Source: Streptomyces scabiei 87.22 (lineage in GTDB: Bacteria; Actinomycetota; Actinomycetes; Streptomycetales; Streptomycetaceae). Taken from it: a stretch of 64,000 nt of DNA. Shown one piece after another: positions 17,836 through 26,310 of the stretch. A model generated the notes under the pieces. That model was not told where the DNA came from. It saw nothing but the letters and a program-made list of their open reading frames with translations, and did not search any database. The stretch lies in contig NC_013929.1 in assembly GCF_000091305.1 (NCBI RefSeq), positions 8,990,001 to 9,054,000 on the forward strand. The letters run 5' to 3'. Positions within the stretch are counted from its first letter, which is position 1, and the number at the start of each line of letters is the position of its first letter. Both the position numbers and the translations under genes were made by a program.

Positions 17836-18184
17836 ATGAGACTCCAGGGCGTCAACGCCGTTATCACCGGAGCGTCGAGCGGCATCGGGCAGGCGATCGC
17901 CTCCCACTTCCGCCGCGAGGGTGCCCGGCTCCTGCTCACCGGACGGCGACCCGAGCCGCCGGAGAGCCACCCGGACGACCTCTACCTGGCGGGAGACCTC
18001 GACGACGAGCGGTTCGTCGCCGATCTCGCCGCTCGCGCGGCGCGTGCCGGATCGTCGCGAGTATCTGCTCGAGCATGCCGGCGACGACTGGCTCAACCTT
18101 GAACGAGCCATGTCCGTCGCCCTGCAGGAGGTCGTGGACCGCTTGCTGAGCACCCGCCGTGACACGTCCGGAGCCGCGCCCTGA
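17836..18184 (+). pseudogene. short-chain dehydrogenase 5' relic fused to unrelated tail
   Basis: From ATG 17836 the first 70 codons (VITGASSGIGQAIASHF, then RREGARLLLTGRR) are clearly homologous to the intact SDR at 27492-28226. Near 18045, after LAARAARAG, the similarity stops and the frame soon ends. A different frame then reads RREYLLEHAGDDWLNLERAM to a stop at 18184, which looks like the tail of some other gene. The Tyr-x-x-x-Lys active site is missing, so no SDR activity is expected. A deletion has joined two genes. The matching SDR 3' end is found separately at 22065-22232. Confidence 0.72.
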
Positions 18185-18233
18185 GACGCAGACCCCGGGT
18201 TCGGGCGGCGTACGGTCTGGCTAAGGTCATGAG

Positions 18234-19407
18234 GTGAGCAGCATCAACCCCACACCACGCGACCACAACACGGCACGTGTCCTCGACGTGGTTCTCTCCC
18301 ACGCGCCGTCGACCCGGAACAAGCTCATCGAGGACACGGGGTTGAGCAAGGCGACAGTGTCACGGGCCGTCGAAGACCTGCGCTCGCACGGGTTCGTCGT
18401 GGACGGGGGAGTCGACGCCGTCGTCGGGGCGTGGCCGTCCGTCGACGTACCTCGACGTGCCCGAGACCGCCGGACACGTCGTGGGCGTCAGCTTCGGCGC
18501 CGTGACCACCGGCGTGCTGGTGACCAACCTGCGCGGTCGCGAGATCGGACATGTGGTCGTTCCGACGGTCGAGCACGACGACGTCCCCGCCGGTGGCCGG
18601 TGGCTGGCCGACCTGATCGCACGGACCAGGGCCTCGGCACGAGGTCCCCGACGCCAGATCGTCGTGGCACTGCCCGCCCATGTCCGCGACGGCGTCGAGG
18701 TCTTCCGGCCTGCCGATCCGATGAAGATCTTCTCCGGCAGAGATTTCCACCGCATCCTCGAAGAACTCCTCGACACTCCAGTGACCTTCGACAGTGACGC
18801 GAACGCATCCCTGCTCCAGGTGCTCACGGACGACGTGAGCATCCGCAACGCCGCCCTGTTCAGCCTCAGCAGTACCGTGAACTTCGCGACGTGCAGGGAC
18901 CGGGAACCGGCTCGGGGACGTACTCCCGCGTTCGGCGACATCGGTTCCCTCTCCTCGGGTGTCGACGACCGCGCCCTCAACGGGACGCTGAGCACCGCGG
19001 GACTCGCGAAGCTCGCTCGTGAACACGGACTGGACACCGAGCGCGTCGAGGACCTGTGGCTCACGTCCCAGGACCATCGAGGCCGTGCGGAGACACTCAA
19101 GGCATTCACTACGGCGGTCACGACCGCCGTGAGTGTCGTCGCCGTGACACTCGATCCCGAATCCATCTACTTCGTCGGCCGGTTGAGCCCTCTGGTGGAG
19201 GAGGTGCTCCCCGAAGTGCGCAAGCGACTCGGACACAACTTGCCGGCCGTGCCCCGGATCACGGCCGTCTCCCAGGTTCTGGGACTCTCGGTGGCATGCG
19301 GCGCGGTGCACGCCGCCCTGGCCATGGCCCACAACCGCCTGCGGGACGCATTGCTCAAGGCACGCGCTCAGGGCCCGCAGCAGGAACAGACTGCGCCGGC
19401 GTTCTGA
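18234..19407 (+). pseudogene. ROK-type transcriptional regulator, split by a frameshift
   Basis: The N-terminal frame from GTG 18234 has a MarR-like winged helix (LIEDTGLSKATVSRAVEDLR). At 18426-18429 a run of four G shifts the frame. Removing one G gives VVGRGRPSTYLDVPETAGH, and the ROK-like body then continues in the next frame to the stop at 19407 (GVSFGAVTTGVLVTNLRGRE, and SIYFVGRLSP near the end). The intact protein would be about 390 residues. It is either a recent inactivation or a sequencing error in a G-run. As a ROK regulator it would sense a sugar or sugar-like ligand. It converges on the oxidase gene at 19457-20602. Confidence 0.75.
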
Positions 19408-19456
19408 TGGAGCCGATCTACGCTCCCCACTGCGCCGAGGCGGCCGGAGTGGGCGG

Positions 19457-20602
19457 CTAGCTGGTCTTGAACCGGTCCGGACGCACGAAGTCCAGGCCTT
19501 CGACGGTCTGCTTGCCGAGCGCCTCGTGTGCGGCGATGTGGCCGTAGCCGGTCGCCATCTTGAAGCCTTTTCCGGAGAAACCGGTGGCGCAGTAGATGCT
19601 GCTGTTCTCGTCCAGCCAGCCGACGAGGGGATGCCTGTCCTCGGTGAAGAGGTCGGGGAAGGCGTCGGCGCGCACGATGGTGGGGGTGAGGCCGGGGAAG
19701 AATTCGGTGACGGTCTCGGTGACCTTCTCGACTTCTTCCGGGGTGAGTTCCCTGAGCACGGAGCCCGGGTCGGGGGTCGCCCTCGCCCGCCCCTTCATCG
19801 GTGCGTCCACGGATGCCTTGACCGTCACACCGTCGACAGCGGGTGCGCCGTACAGGGAGCGATCGTCGTACTGCCGGCTGAAGACGGGGAAGTTCTCCGG
19901 CGAGAACTGTGTGCCGTCCTGGGCGATGAACCAGGTCAGGACGAGTCGATGGGTTTCCGTGACTGCCTTCAGGTGGTCGGGCATGAGCCGGCGGGACCAG
20001 CCGCCCGAGGCGACGACGACCTTCTCGAACGTCCAGGTTCTGTCGCCGGAGGTGACGACGACGCCGTGGTCGGTTTCGGTGATGCTGTCCACAGGTGTGT
20101 TCTGCAGGACGGTGGCGCCGTTGGCCCGGGCCGCCGCGACGGCGGCGCTGACGGCGCGGTCGGCGCGCAGAACGCCGGCGCGGGGGTCGTAGACGGCGCA
20201 GTCGCCGGGGCGGAGGTTGTGCTGGGGGTAGCGTTCCGCTATCTCCTCCCGGTTGAGTACGCGGTGCTCGGCTCCCGTGATGCGCGCTGTCTCAAGGAGG
20301 CTGTTGATGAAGCTGCTGTTCGCCGTCCCGATGGTCAGGCCCCCGGTAGGCATGAAGATTTCCTGCCCCGTTTCCGCTTCGAGCTCGGCCCACAGGCTTT
20401 GGGAGCGTTCCAAGACGGGGTAGTAATCGGGTTTCCCGAAGTAGATCATGCGGAACAGACGGGTGTCCCCGCCCACGGCGCTGCGGCCGTGGGCAGGGGT
20501 GGCGGCCTCGAAGCCCACGACCGAGTCGGTCAGCCGGGAAGCCTGCCACAGCGCCATGCTTCCGATGCTGCCCAGGCCGACGACGGCGAGTTGTGCGTCC
20601 AT
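19457..20602 (-). CDS. FAD-dependent amine oxidase, sarcosine oxidase/N-methyltryptophan oxidase-like (copy C)
   Basis: A 381-residue DAO-family oxidase, the most divergent of three paralogues here. The FAD motif is VVGLGSIGSMALWQASR; the Arg pair is in GGDTRLFRMIYF; the C-terminal motif is CATGFSGKGFKMATGYG. The position of the covalent FAD Cys in monomeric sarcosine oxidase is Phe (DAFPDLFTED). GAAAGGAAA precedes the ATG. It lies 18 bases downstream of another oxidase and is the last gene of the leftward arm controlled by the GntR-type sites. Substrate: an N-alkyl or cyclic amino acid, unknown. Confidence 0.84.
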   Translation of the reverse strand: MDAQLAVVGLGSIGSMALWQASRLTDSVVGFEAATPAHGRSAVGGDTRLFRMIYFGKPDYYPVLERSQSLWAELEAETGQEIFMPTGGLTIGTANSSFINSLLETARITGAEHRVLNREEIAERYPQHNLRPGDCAVYDPRAGVLRADRAVSAAVAAARANGATVLQNTPVDSITETDHGVVVTSGDRTWTFEKVVVASGGWSRRLMPDHLKAVTETHRLVLTWFIAQDGTQFSPENFPVFSRQYDDRSLYGAPAVDGVTVKASVDAPMKGRARATPDPGSVLRELTPEEVEKVTETVTEFFPGLTPTIVRADAFPDLFTEDRHPLVGWLDENSSIYCATGFSGKGFKMATGYGHIAAHEALGKQTVEGLDFVRPDRFKTS

Positions 20603-20620
20603 GAGTGGCGTTTCCTTTCG

Positions 20621-22024
20621 TTACTCGTGCAGTCCGGCAAGGCGGCTGCCGAATCTGGCCAGGAGTGAGGTCGTGGTGGAGCCCCGGCGCTCTTCCCACT
20701 GGTCGGCGATACCGAAGAGCCGGTACATGGCGTGAACGCCCAGCCAGCGAACGGGTTCCGGTTCCCACTTCCGTGCCCGGTAGCCGACCCAGGGGAGGGT
20801 GGTCCGTTCGGTTTCCCTCTCGAGGGCGAGCTCCGCGAGGGTCCTGCCGCCGACATAGGCTGCCGTGACACCGTGTCCCGCGTAGCCGGAGGACGATCCG
20901 ACCCCGGCGGCCGGGTCCCAGAGCACGCCGCCGTTCCAGTCCCGCGTGACGCCCAGGACTCCCGACCAGGCGTGATCCACCTCGAAGGGGATCCCCGGGA
21001 AGAAGGAACCGAGCTTGTGCGAGATCAGGTCGATGGTGGACCGGGCGGTCGCACCGGCTCCTCCCGTACCGGAACCGAAGCGGTAGGGGACACCGCGGCC
21101 CCCCATGGCGATACGGCCGTCCGTTGTCCGCTGGGCGTAGATGAACGTGTGCGCGGAGTCGTTGAGGCACTGGGGACCGTCCCAGCCGATCTCCTGCCAT
21201 GCCTCCTTCGGGAGGGGCTTGGTCACGATCATCGAGGAGTTGACCGGGATCAGGGTCCGGCTGCCCAGCAGCTGTCCCGAATAGCCTTCGGTGCAGATGA
21301 ACGTCTTCGCCGCGGTGACCCGTCCGTCGGCCAGAGCGAGGGTCTTGCCCCCGACACGGTCCACGCGGCTGCCCTCGTAGATCCTGACCCCCATGGAGGT
21401 CAGGGTGTCGGCTAGGCCGTAGACGAGTTTCGCCGGGTGGATCCGTGCGCAGTGCTTGTAGAAGAGCCCGCCGTGGACGGTGGCGATGTTGATCCTGGAC
21501 CGGAACTCGTCCCGGCCGAGCAGGTGGACCTCGTCGTCGGTCAGCCCGTACTTCAGGTCGGCATCACGCCGGGTGACGAGTCGGCCCAGCCCTGCCCGAG
21601 TGTGGGCCGCGACGAGCGCTCCGCCCTTGTGCTGATCGGCGTCGATGCCCTCGGCCCGGAGGATGTCCAGGACCGCGTCGACGCCGGCGACGAATTCTTG
21701 CTGCAGTGCCCGGCTCGCCTCCAGCCCGCCCCCGGCTCGGGCGAAGCCGGCACGGTTCCCCGGTGGCATCGCCGAGAGCCAGCCGCCGTTGCGCCCTGAC
21801 GCGCCGTAGCCGACCTGTTCGGCCTCGAAGACGGCGACCGAGAGCGACGGTTCGAGCTTCTTGGCGAAGTACGCCGCCCAGAGACCGGTGTAGCCGCCGC
21901 CGACAATGGCCACGTCGACGGTGTCCTGGCCGGTGAACCGGGGGAACGAGGGCTTCTTGGCGGCCAGTTGCTGCACCCAGAAGCCGAGCTCTCCGTTTCG
22001 AGGTGGTGCCGCGAGGACGTTCAT
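20621..22024 (-). CDS. FAD-dependent oxidoreductase, DadA/PuuB-like
   Basis: A 467-residue flavoenzyme. The start at 22024 (MNVLAAPPRNGELGFWVQQL) has GAAGGA 7 bases upstream; the longer frame to 22216 is the SDR relic. The FAD motif is VAIVGGGYTGLWAAYFAKKL, then GYGASGRNGGWLSAMPPG, and the C-terminal GYAGHGVTAAYVGGRTLAEL. It is like gamma-glutamylputrescine oxidase and related amine oxidases. It probably forms a leftward operon with the HAD at 22587-23267 upstream and the sarcosine-oxidase-like gene downstream. Imines from these oxidases may be handled by the Rid protein of the other arm. Confidence 0.86.
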   Translation of the reverse strand: MNVLAAPPRNGELGFWVQQLAAKKPSFPRFTGQDTVDVAIVGGGYTGLWAAYFAKKLEPSLSVAVFEAEQVGYGASGRNGGWLSAMPPGNRAGFARAGGGLEASRALQQEFVAGVDAVLDILRAEGIDADQHKGGALVAAHTRAGLGRLVTRRDADLKYGLTDDEVHLLGRDEFRSRINIATVHGGLFYKHCARIHPAKLVYGLADTLTSMGVRIYEGSRVDRVGGKTLALADGRVTAAKTFICTEGYSGQLLGSRTLIPVNSSMIVTKPLPKEAWQEIGWDGPQCLNDSAHTFIYAQRTTDGRIAMGGRGVPYRFGSGTGGAGATARSTIDLISHKLGSFFPGIPFEVDHAWSGVLGVTRDWNGGVLWDPAAGVGSSSGYAGHGVTAAYVGGRTLAELALERETERTTLPWVGYRARKWEPEPVRWLGVHAMYRLFGIADQWEERRGSTTTSLLARFGSRLAGLHE

Positions 22025-22064
22025 GGTGTGTCCTTCATCTGTCTCTGGGAACCGCGGGGGCTGC

Positions 22065-22232
22065 TGGAAGGCGGAGTAGCCGCTGCCGACCGAGTCCGTT
22101 GCCCCGGCGATGGACGAGGGCGCCGACGGCGCGAGGAAGGGGACGGCGTCGGCGACCTCTCGGAGATCTCTCGGAAGTGGCGAGACGCTGGAGCGGAATC
22201 TGCCCTCGACGCTCATGGCGGATGACCTCTGG
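22065..22232 (-). pseudogene. short-chain dehydrogenase 3' relic
   Basis: Read on the minus strand, one frame gives IRHERRGQIPLQRLATSE, and after an 11-base insertion another frame gives REVADAVPFLAPSAPSS and later GSGYSAF. These match RRERESTIPLQRLATPEEVADAVLFFASSE and DGGYTAF of the intact SDR at 27492-28226. Only the last ~50 codons remain. The relic lies between the Rid fragment and the oxidase at 20621-22024, as expected if the left arm is an inverted duplicate of the right arm with the aldolase gene and most of the SDR deleted. Confidence 0.68.
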
Positions 22233-22288
22233 GGCGGATCTGCGGTGCCGAGTACCTGTTGAAGCCGCCACCGCCGAACTGCTCATGA

Positions 22289-22582
22289 TCGGCTCGCCGC
22301 TATACCGCGGTGCAGACCATCTGGATCTCGACCGGACTGTTGAGCGGCAGCCCGGCGACACCGATCGCGGTGCGGGCGTGGCGTCCGTTCTCACCCAGCA
22401 CCTCGATGAGCAGTTCACTGGCCGCGTCGGCGACCAGAGACTGCTCACCGAAGTCCGGCTTACTGGCGACGAAGACCAGCATCTGCACGATCCGGACCCG
22501 GTCCAGATCCCCCACCGCCAGCACAGCCGCAGCGAGACAGTTGAGCACGGCATGACGGGCGAACGACCGCGCCGACTCCACC
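22289..22582 (-). repeat. 294-bp inverted repeat, left arm
   Basis: The reverse complement of 22289-22582 matches 25907-26200 over 294 bp. I count four mismatches: the pair near 22575 (GTTGG/GTCGG), GTGCGG/GTCCGG, TACGCC/TAAGCC and CGTACC/CGCACC. Both ends break sharply: ...GCGGCGAGCCGA on one side and GGTGGAG on the other. Confidence 0.92.
22300..22569 (-). pseudogene. Rid-family protein, 3' fragment
   Basis: The last 90 or so codons of the intact Rid gene at 25704-26189 are present in the inverted repeat, differing by one residue (ASKPDFGEQ against ASTPDFGEQ). The first 68 codons are absent; in their place the HAD stop lies 5 bases before the repeat. A start such as the ATG at 22581 would give a 93-residue C-terminal piece without the N-terminal strands. 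It is nonfunctional unless recombination with the other arm rebuilds it. Confidence 0.85.
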
Positions 22583-22586
22583 TACG

Positions 22587-23267
22587 TCAGGGGCGCGGCA
22601 GCCCGAAGAGGACCGGGAGGTCGGCGATGTCGGTGATCCGCTCGTAGCCGAGCCAGTGCTCGTCGTGCTCCCAGCCGCGGTCCATGTACACCTTGTCCTT
22701 GATGCCCATGATGGCCGCGGACCGGTGGTCGTACATGGGGCTCGCGGAGACGTGGACGATCTCGTCGGGTGTCGCGCCGAGCTTGTCAAACATGTACTCG
22801 AACGCGCTGAGTCGCGGCTTGTAGACGCCCATCTCCTCGGCGCTGATGACGACCTCGAACGGGGCCTTGAGGTTCTCCGCGAGGCGCACGGCGTGCGCGG
22901 TGTCGCTGTTGGTGATGATGACCAGCGGGACCGCCTCGGCCAGGCGGTTCAGCGCCTCGGTGACTCCGGGGTACGGGCCCCAGGTGGGAATGCGCTCGTA
23001 CACCGCCTGCGCCTCGTCCTCGCGGAACTCCAGACCGACCTTGTGCAGGGCGCGCTCCATGGACCGCGCGACGACCTGGTGGAACGGCTGGTAGGCCCCC
23101 GTGCACTCGTCGATGCGGTACGCCTTGCAGACCCGCAGGTACTCATCGGCGACCTCGGCCGGCAGCCGGTCGCCCAGGACCTCACGCATCGTGTCGTTGA
23201 TGCTGAACTTGATCAGTGTGCCGTTCATGTCGAACGTCACGAACTTGGGCTTGACGTCGAATCCCAC
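22587..23267 (-). CDS. HAD-superfamily hydrolase, type II-like (third copy)
   Basis: A 226-residue HAD hydrolase. The GTG at 23267 has AGGAGG 5 bases upstream, so the longer frame to 23504 is rejected. The nucleophile Asp13 is in VTFDMNGTLIKF, motif II is IITNSDTAH, the Lys is in GVYKPRLSAFEY and the last motif is HVSASPMYDHRSA. It is only distantly similar to the HADs at 253 and 14285 but has the same length and the same shared ending style (LPVLFGLPRP). Two tandem GTCGAC-type operator copies lie just upstream, so it is probably the first gene of the leftward GntR-controlled operon. Confidence 0.82.
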   Translation of the reverse strand: MGFDVKPKFVTFDMNGTLIKFSINDTMREVLGDRLPAEVADEYLRVCKAYRIDECTGAYQPFHQVVARSMERALHKVGLEFREDEAQAVYERIPTWGPYPGVTEALNRLAEAVPLVIITNSDTAHAVRLAENLKAPFEVVISAEEMGVYKPRLSAFEYMFDKLGATPDEIVHVSASPMYDHRSAAIMGIKDKVYMDRGWEHDEHWLGYERITDIADLPVLFGLPRP

Positions 23268-23301
23268 CGGTCCTCCTAGTGCTTCAGCGGAGCAGTCATG
23301 T

Positions 23302-23342
23302 TTAGTCGATTGTCGACTACTTAGTCGATTGTCGACCAAATG
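23302..23342 (-). promoter_or_regulatory. tandem operator for the GntR-type regulator (left arm)
   Basis: TTAGTCGATTGTCGAC occurs twice, at 23302-23317 and 23321-23336, 19 bases apart (about two helical turns). The first copy is a palindrome, TAGTCGA-TTG-TCGACTA (23303-23319). They lie about 35-75 bases upstream of the HAD start at 23267. Similar GTCGAC elements occur at 23704-23737 and 25523-25542. Confidence 0.72.
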
Positions 23343-23703
23343 AAACTCGCCTGTCAATAGCGTCAGAGGCCAGAGGAGCCTTCGGGCAGGTCCGGCGCTG
23401 ATCCACTTCCGGATGAATCGAGTGACGCGCCGGGCCGGGCGCTTCAGCTGTCGGCCGAGGTCACCTTCGAGTGGGCCGGCAGCCAGTGCCGGATCGATGG
23501 GCACATGAGGCCGGCGCTCGCCGGGGTTGCCGGCCGAGGAGTCGGCCCCCGGGTGCGAAGGCGTTCACCCGGCAGGCGCCGCATCACCCGCGACGCCTGG
23601 CCTTGGCAGGGGTGCGCGAGTCGGATAAGGCATCGCTGTGAACGCGGTGAGCTCCTTGCCGGACAGCCGACTTGAGGTGGAATGCAGAACCAGCAAAGGT
23701 ATA

Positions 23704-23737
23704 GTCGACAAACGACCAAATGGTCGACAAGCGTCGA
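23704..23737 (+). promoter_or_regulatory. operator of the GntR-type regulator gene
   Basis: Three GTCGAC boxes lie at 23704-23709, 23723-23728 and 23733-23738. The centre CGACCAAATGGTCG (23713-23726) is a palindrome with a two-base centre. It ends about 14 bases before the GTG start at 23752 and therefore probably mediates autoregulation. Confidence 0.65.
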
Positions 23738-23751
23738 CGGAGGGCAACGGG

Positions 23752-24438
23752 GTGGACCACAAGTTCGAGTGGCAGGAGCAGCGGACGACGACGCCGGACG
23801 GCGTCTACCGCACACTGCGTGCTGCCATCCTCAACGGAACCGTGCGTCCCGGTGGTCAGCTGCGCGAAGCGCACATCGCCTCGGACCTCGGGATCAGCCG
23901 GTCCCCGCTGCGTGAGGCGCTGACCAAGCTGGAGGAGGAAGGGCTCGTCGTCAAGTACCCCTACCGTGGGGCCTTCGTCGTGGAGGTGAGCGCTCGTGAA
24001 GTGGCCGAGATCGACTCGGTCCGGCTTCACGTCGAACCCTACGCCGCCGAGCTCTCGGCCGAAGCGCTGCGCGGTCCTGAGCGGCCGCAGTTGTTGCAGA
24101 CCGTCGAGGATCTCCGCCGGGCAATGGAGGAGGACGACATCCCGGCCAGCATCGACGCGCACCTTCGCTTCCACAGGCTCTTCTACGAGCTCTCGGGGCA
24201 CGGAGTGCTGCAGAGCCTCTGGACCGGCTGGGAGACCCGGCTGCGCCTCCACCTCAGCGTCGATCACCGCACCTACAGCAAAGACCCGCAGAAGCTGGTC
24301 GTCGAGCATGAGAGGTTGGCCGCCGTCGCCCTGGAAGGCGACACGGAAGCGTTCCGCCGTGAGCTGGCCGCCCATTTCCCCATGGGCCTGGGGGCCCGGA
24401 AGTCGAATCCGGGCGAACACGCGCCCCGGCATGCATGA
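23752..24438 (+). CDS. GntR-family (FadR subfamily) transcriptional regulator
   Basis: A 228-residue regulator. The GTG at 23752 is chosen because GGAGGG lies just upstream and the frame above it runs through the operator. The winged helix is GVYRTLRAAILNGTVRPGGQ through LREAHIASDLGISRSPLREA. The C-terminal FCD domain has the usual metal-site residues in DAHLRFHRLFYELSGHG and VEHERLAAV. GTCGAC-type palindromes before its own gene, before the divergent HAD operon and at the right-arm promoter (25508-25542) make it the likely repressor of both arms. Confidence 0.9.
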   Translation: MDHKFEWQEQRTTTPDGVYRTLRAAILNGTVRPGGQLREAHIASDLGISRSPLREALTKLEEEGLVVKYPYRGAFVVEVSAREVAEIDSVRLHVEPYAAELSAEALRGPERPQLLQTVEDLRRAMEEDDIPASIDAHLRFHRLFYELSGHGVLQSLWTGWETRLRLHLSVDHRTYSKDPQKLVVEHERLAAVALEGDTEAFRRELAAHFPMGLGARKSNPGEHAPRHA

Positions 24439-25507
24439 GTGCGTGCCGCCTGTGTGCGGCGTTCAAGCCCGCTCGCCACTGCCCCTCGGCTGAGCGCCCT
24501 CGGCAGGCGTGGCTCTCCGGCTCCGTGCCGAGCGGGGCTGCGTGAGTGCCTCGTTGACCCTCAATGCTCCTGGTGGGCGGGGCCAGGGTGTGGGGACGCG
24601 GGCCACGCCCTGTGCCTGAGCAGCGCGGTTTGTCCGTATGGACTGGCCGCCTACCCGGCCTCTGCTGCAATCGGAGTTGGACATGAGGCGCTACGACTGC
24701 CTCCAGGAGGCGCGCAGCGACACCATCGGCATCGATGTGTGCTCGCGCTGCGGCTCGGCCACTGCGAGAACCATGCCCACGTACGTCACGTAAAGGTCAC
24801 CCGTCAGGTCGGCATGGGCGCCGCGTCCGGCCGTGTCCCGGCACGCAGGGTGGTATGCCACACCTGTGACCTGGCCGAGACGGCGCACTGACCGCGTCCG
24901 CAGCACGGTCACCGCGGGTGCGGACAGCCCAGGCATGCGTTACGGCCTGCCCGGACTCCGCCCCTCATCGCTGTCGCGGCGTCCGGGCCTCAGCCCTGAC
25001 CGCGCTTCGGTACGCCTGTGAAGGTGCGACCACGGACGACAGGCATCCGCCGGGGTCGAGCTTGTTTCTGACCGGTGGCAGGTCCCTCAGAGTGACTTCA
25101 CGGCATCTCACGCCACTGCGCGTCCGGCCTGAACCGCCGCATCGCACCCACGAACTGATCCCGCAGCCGCTCGGCGTAGAGGCCGTGCTTGCCCATCGGC
25201 AGGCGAGGCGCGAGCAACATGCTGTTCGTGCGGGTAGTTGCCTTCGCTCGCGATCGTCCTGGTGCTGAACCGCCACAAGGGTGGCGGCGTTCTTCGCGTG
25301 GTGCACGGGGCCTGTGCCGCCACGCGGCACTGTCGCCGAGCCGGCCGCCCAGGTTTTGCGGCCTGCCTTTGCGGGTCTGGCCCGCAAACCGGGCGGCAGG
25401 CCGAGCCGCCCTCGGGGGCCGGCTCGCGGCGCCCACCGGCGCTCCCATCGGCGGCGAGCCCAGACGCACGCGGTGTTCCGGGGTCGTGTTCGACGCTGAA
25501 GCTTGTG
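24439..25507. other. 1.07-kb gap without a recognised gene
   Basis: No intact coding sequence is convincing here. Around 24683-24890 two short frames contain Cys-x-x-Cys pairs (VCSRCGSA and VVCHTCDLAETAH) but no complete zinc-finger gene. On the minus strand at 25100-25230 a coding-like stretch (LPMGKHGLYAERLRDQFVGA) breaks off by frameshift, and a following frame reads RDLPPVRNKLDPGG. It may be a relic of an oxidase-like or other gene. I cannot name it. Confidence 0.35.
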
Positions 25508-25542
25508 TTGACAGTACTCAACTGTCGACCATATGGTCGACA
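25508..25542 (+). promoter_or_regulatory. right-arm promoter with perfect 20-bp palindrome
   Basis: TTGACA (25508-25513) and TATGGT (25532-25537) form a -35/-10 pair with an 18-base spacer. TGTCGACCATATGGTCGACA (25523-25542) is a perfect 20-bp palindrome that covers the -10 box, so a bound GntR-type repressor would block transcription. The first gene downstream is Rid at 25704. Confidence 0.75.
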
Positions 25543-25703
25543 AACGACAATGTGGTGGGGAGGTTTAAGCCCTTATGTAGCGCTTTGTCGCCCCCTGTTG
25601 CTCGAGAGGAAAGCCGAGTGCAGATGATCAAGCCTTATACGAAGCGGGTCCTCCTGGCCGATTGCGCGGGAGTGTGCCCCGACCCGACCGCAGAGGTGAC
25701 TCG

Positions 25704-26189
25704 ATGAGTCAGACCATGACCCCGCCGACCAACGCCGCCTCGGCTTCCGACCGGCTTCAAGCCTTGGGTCTGGCCCTTCCCGAACTCCGTGACAATCCGT
25801 ATTACGTGCACCACCGGACCGTGGGCTCCAGCATCTACATCTCGGGCCAACTGCCCTACAAGGACGGTTGGCTGCTGGGGCAGGGCGTTCTCGGCCGGGA
25901 GGTGGAGGTGGAGTTGGCGCGGTCGTTCGCCCGTCATGCCGTGCTCAACTGTCTCGCTGCGGCTGTGCTGGCGGTGGGGGATCTGGACCGGGTGCGGATC
26001 GTGCAGATGCTGGTCTTCGTCGCCAGTACGCCGGACTTCGGTGAGCAGTCTCTGGTCGCCGACGCGGCCAGTGAACTGCTCATCGAGGTGCTGGGTGAGA
26101 ACGGACGCCACGCCCGTACCGCGATCGGTGTCGCCGGGCTGCCGCTCAACAGTCCGGTCGAGATCCAGATGGTCTGCACCGCGGTATAG
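25704..26189 (+). CDS. Rid-family (YjgF/YER057c/UK114) protein
   Basis: A 161-residue Rid protein with an N-terminal extension of the cd02199-like branch (ASASDRLQALGLALPE). The ATG at 25704 follows AGAGGTG. RidA-type enamine/imine deaminases carry Arg in the VARLP segment; here the equivalent reads VAGLPLNSPVEI with Gly, so classical RidA deaminase chemistry is doubtful. It more likely binds or processes another reactive intermediate from the flavin oxidases. Its last 270 bases belong to the 294-bp inverted repeat. First gene of the right arm. Confidence 0.85.
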   Translation: MSQTMTPPTNAASASDRLQALGLALPELRDNPYYVHHRTVGSSIYISGQLPYKDGWLLGQGVLGREVEVELARSFARHAVLNCLAAAVLAVGDLDRVRIVQMLVFVASTPDFGEQSLVADAASELLIEVLGENGRHARTAIGVAGLPLNSPVEIQMVCTAV

Positions 26190-26200
26190 CGGCGAGCCGA
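25907..26200 (+). repeat. 294-bp inverted repeat, right arm
   Basis: Partner of 22289-22582 in opposite orientation. It covers the C-terminal 90 or so codons of the intact Rid gene and 11 bases after its stop. The two arms enclose 3.3 kb with the HAD gene, the GntR-type gene and both promoters. Confidence 0.92.
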
Positions 26201-26310
26201 CGGCGGCGGTGCACGCGAACGCGCGATATCGCGGACCGCTTTCGGCATCCAGAGGGAGTCAGCGCCCGCGCCCCTCGATCATTCCAGGCAGAATCACAAG
26301 GAGGGGCAGC

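Noticed and set aside
16255..18165. A 636-codon open frame on the minus strand
   Set aside because: Antisense to aspartase, whose signature is intact; the product has Arg/Gly-rich composition and no motif.
24683..24890. Small zinc-ribbon gene suggested by Cys-x-x-Cys pairs
   Set aside because: The Cys pairs fall in different frames and no start with a ribosome site links them.
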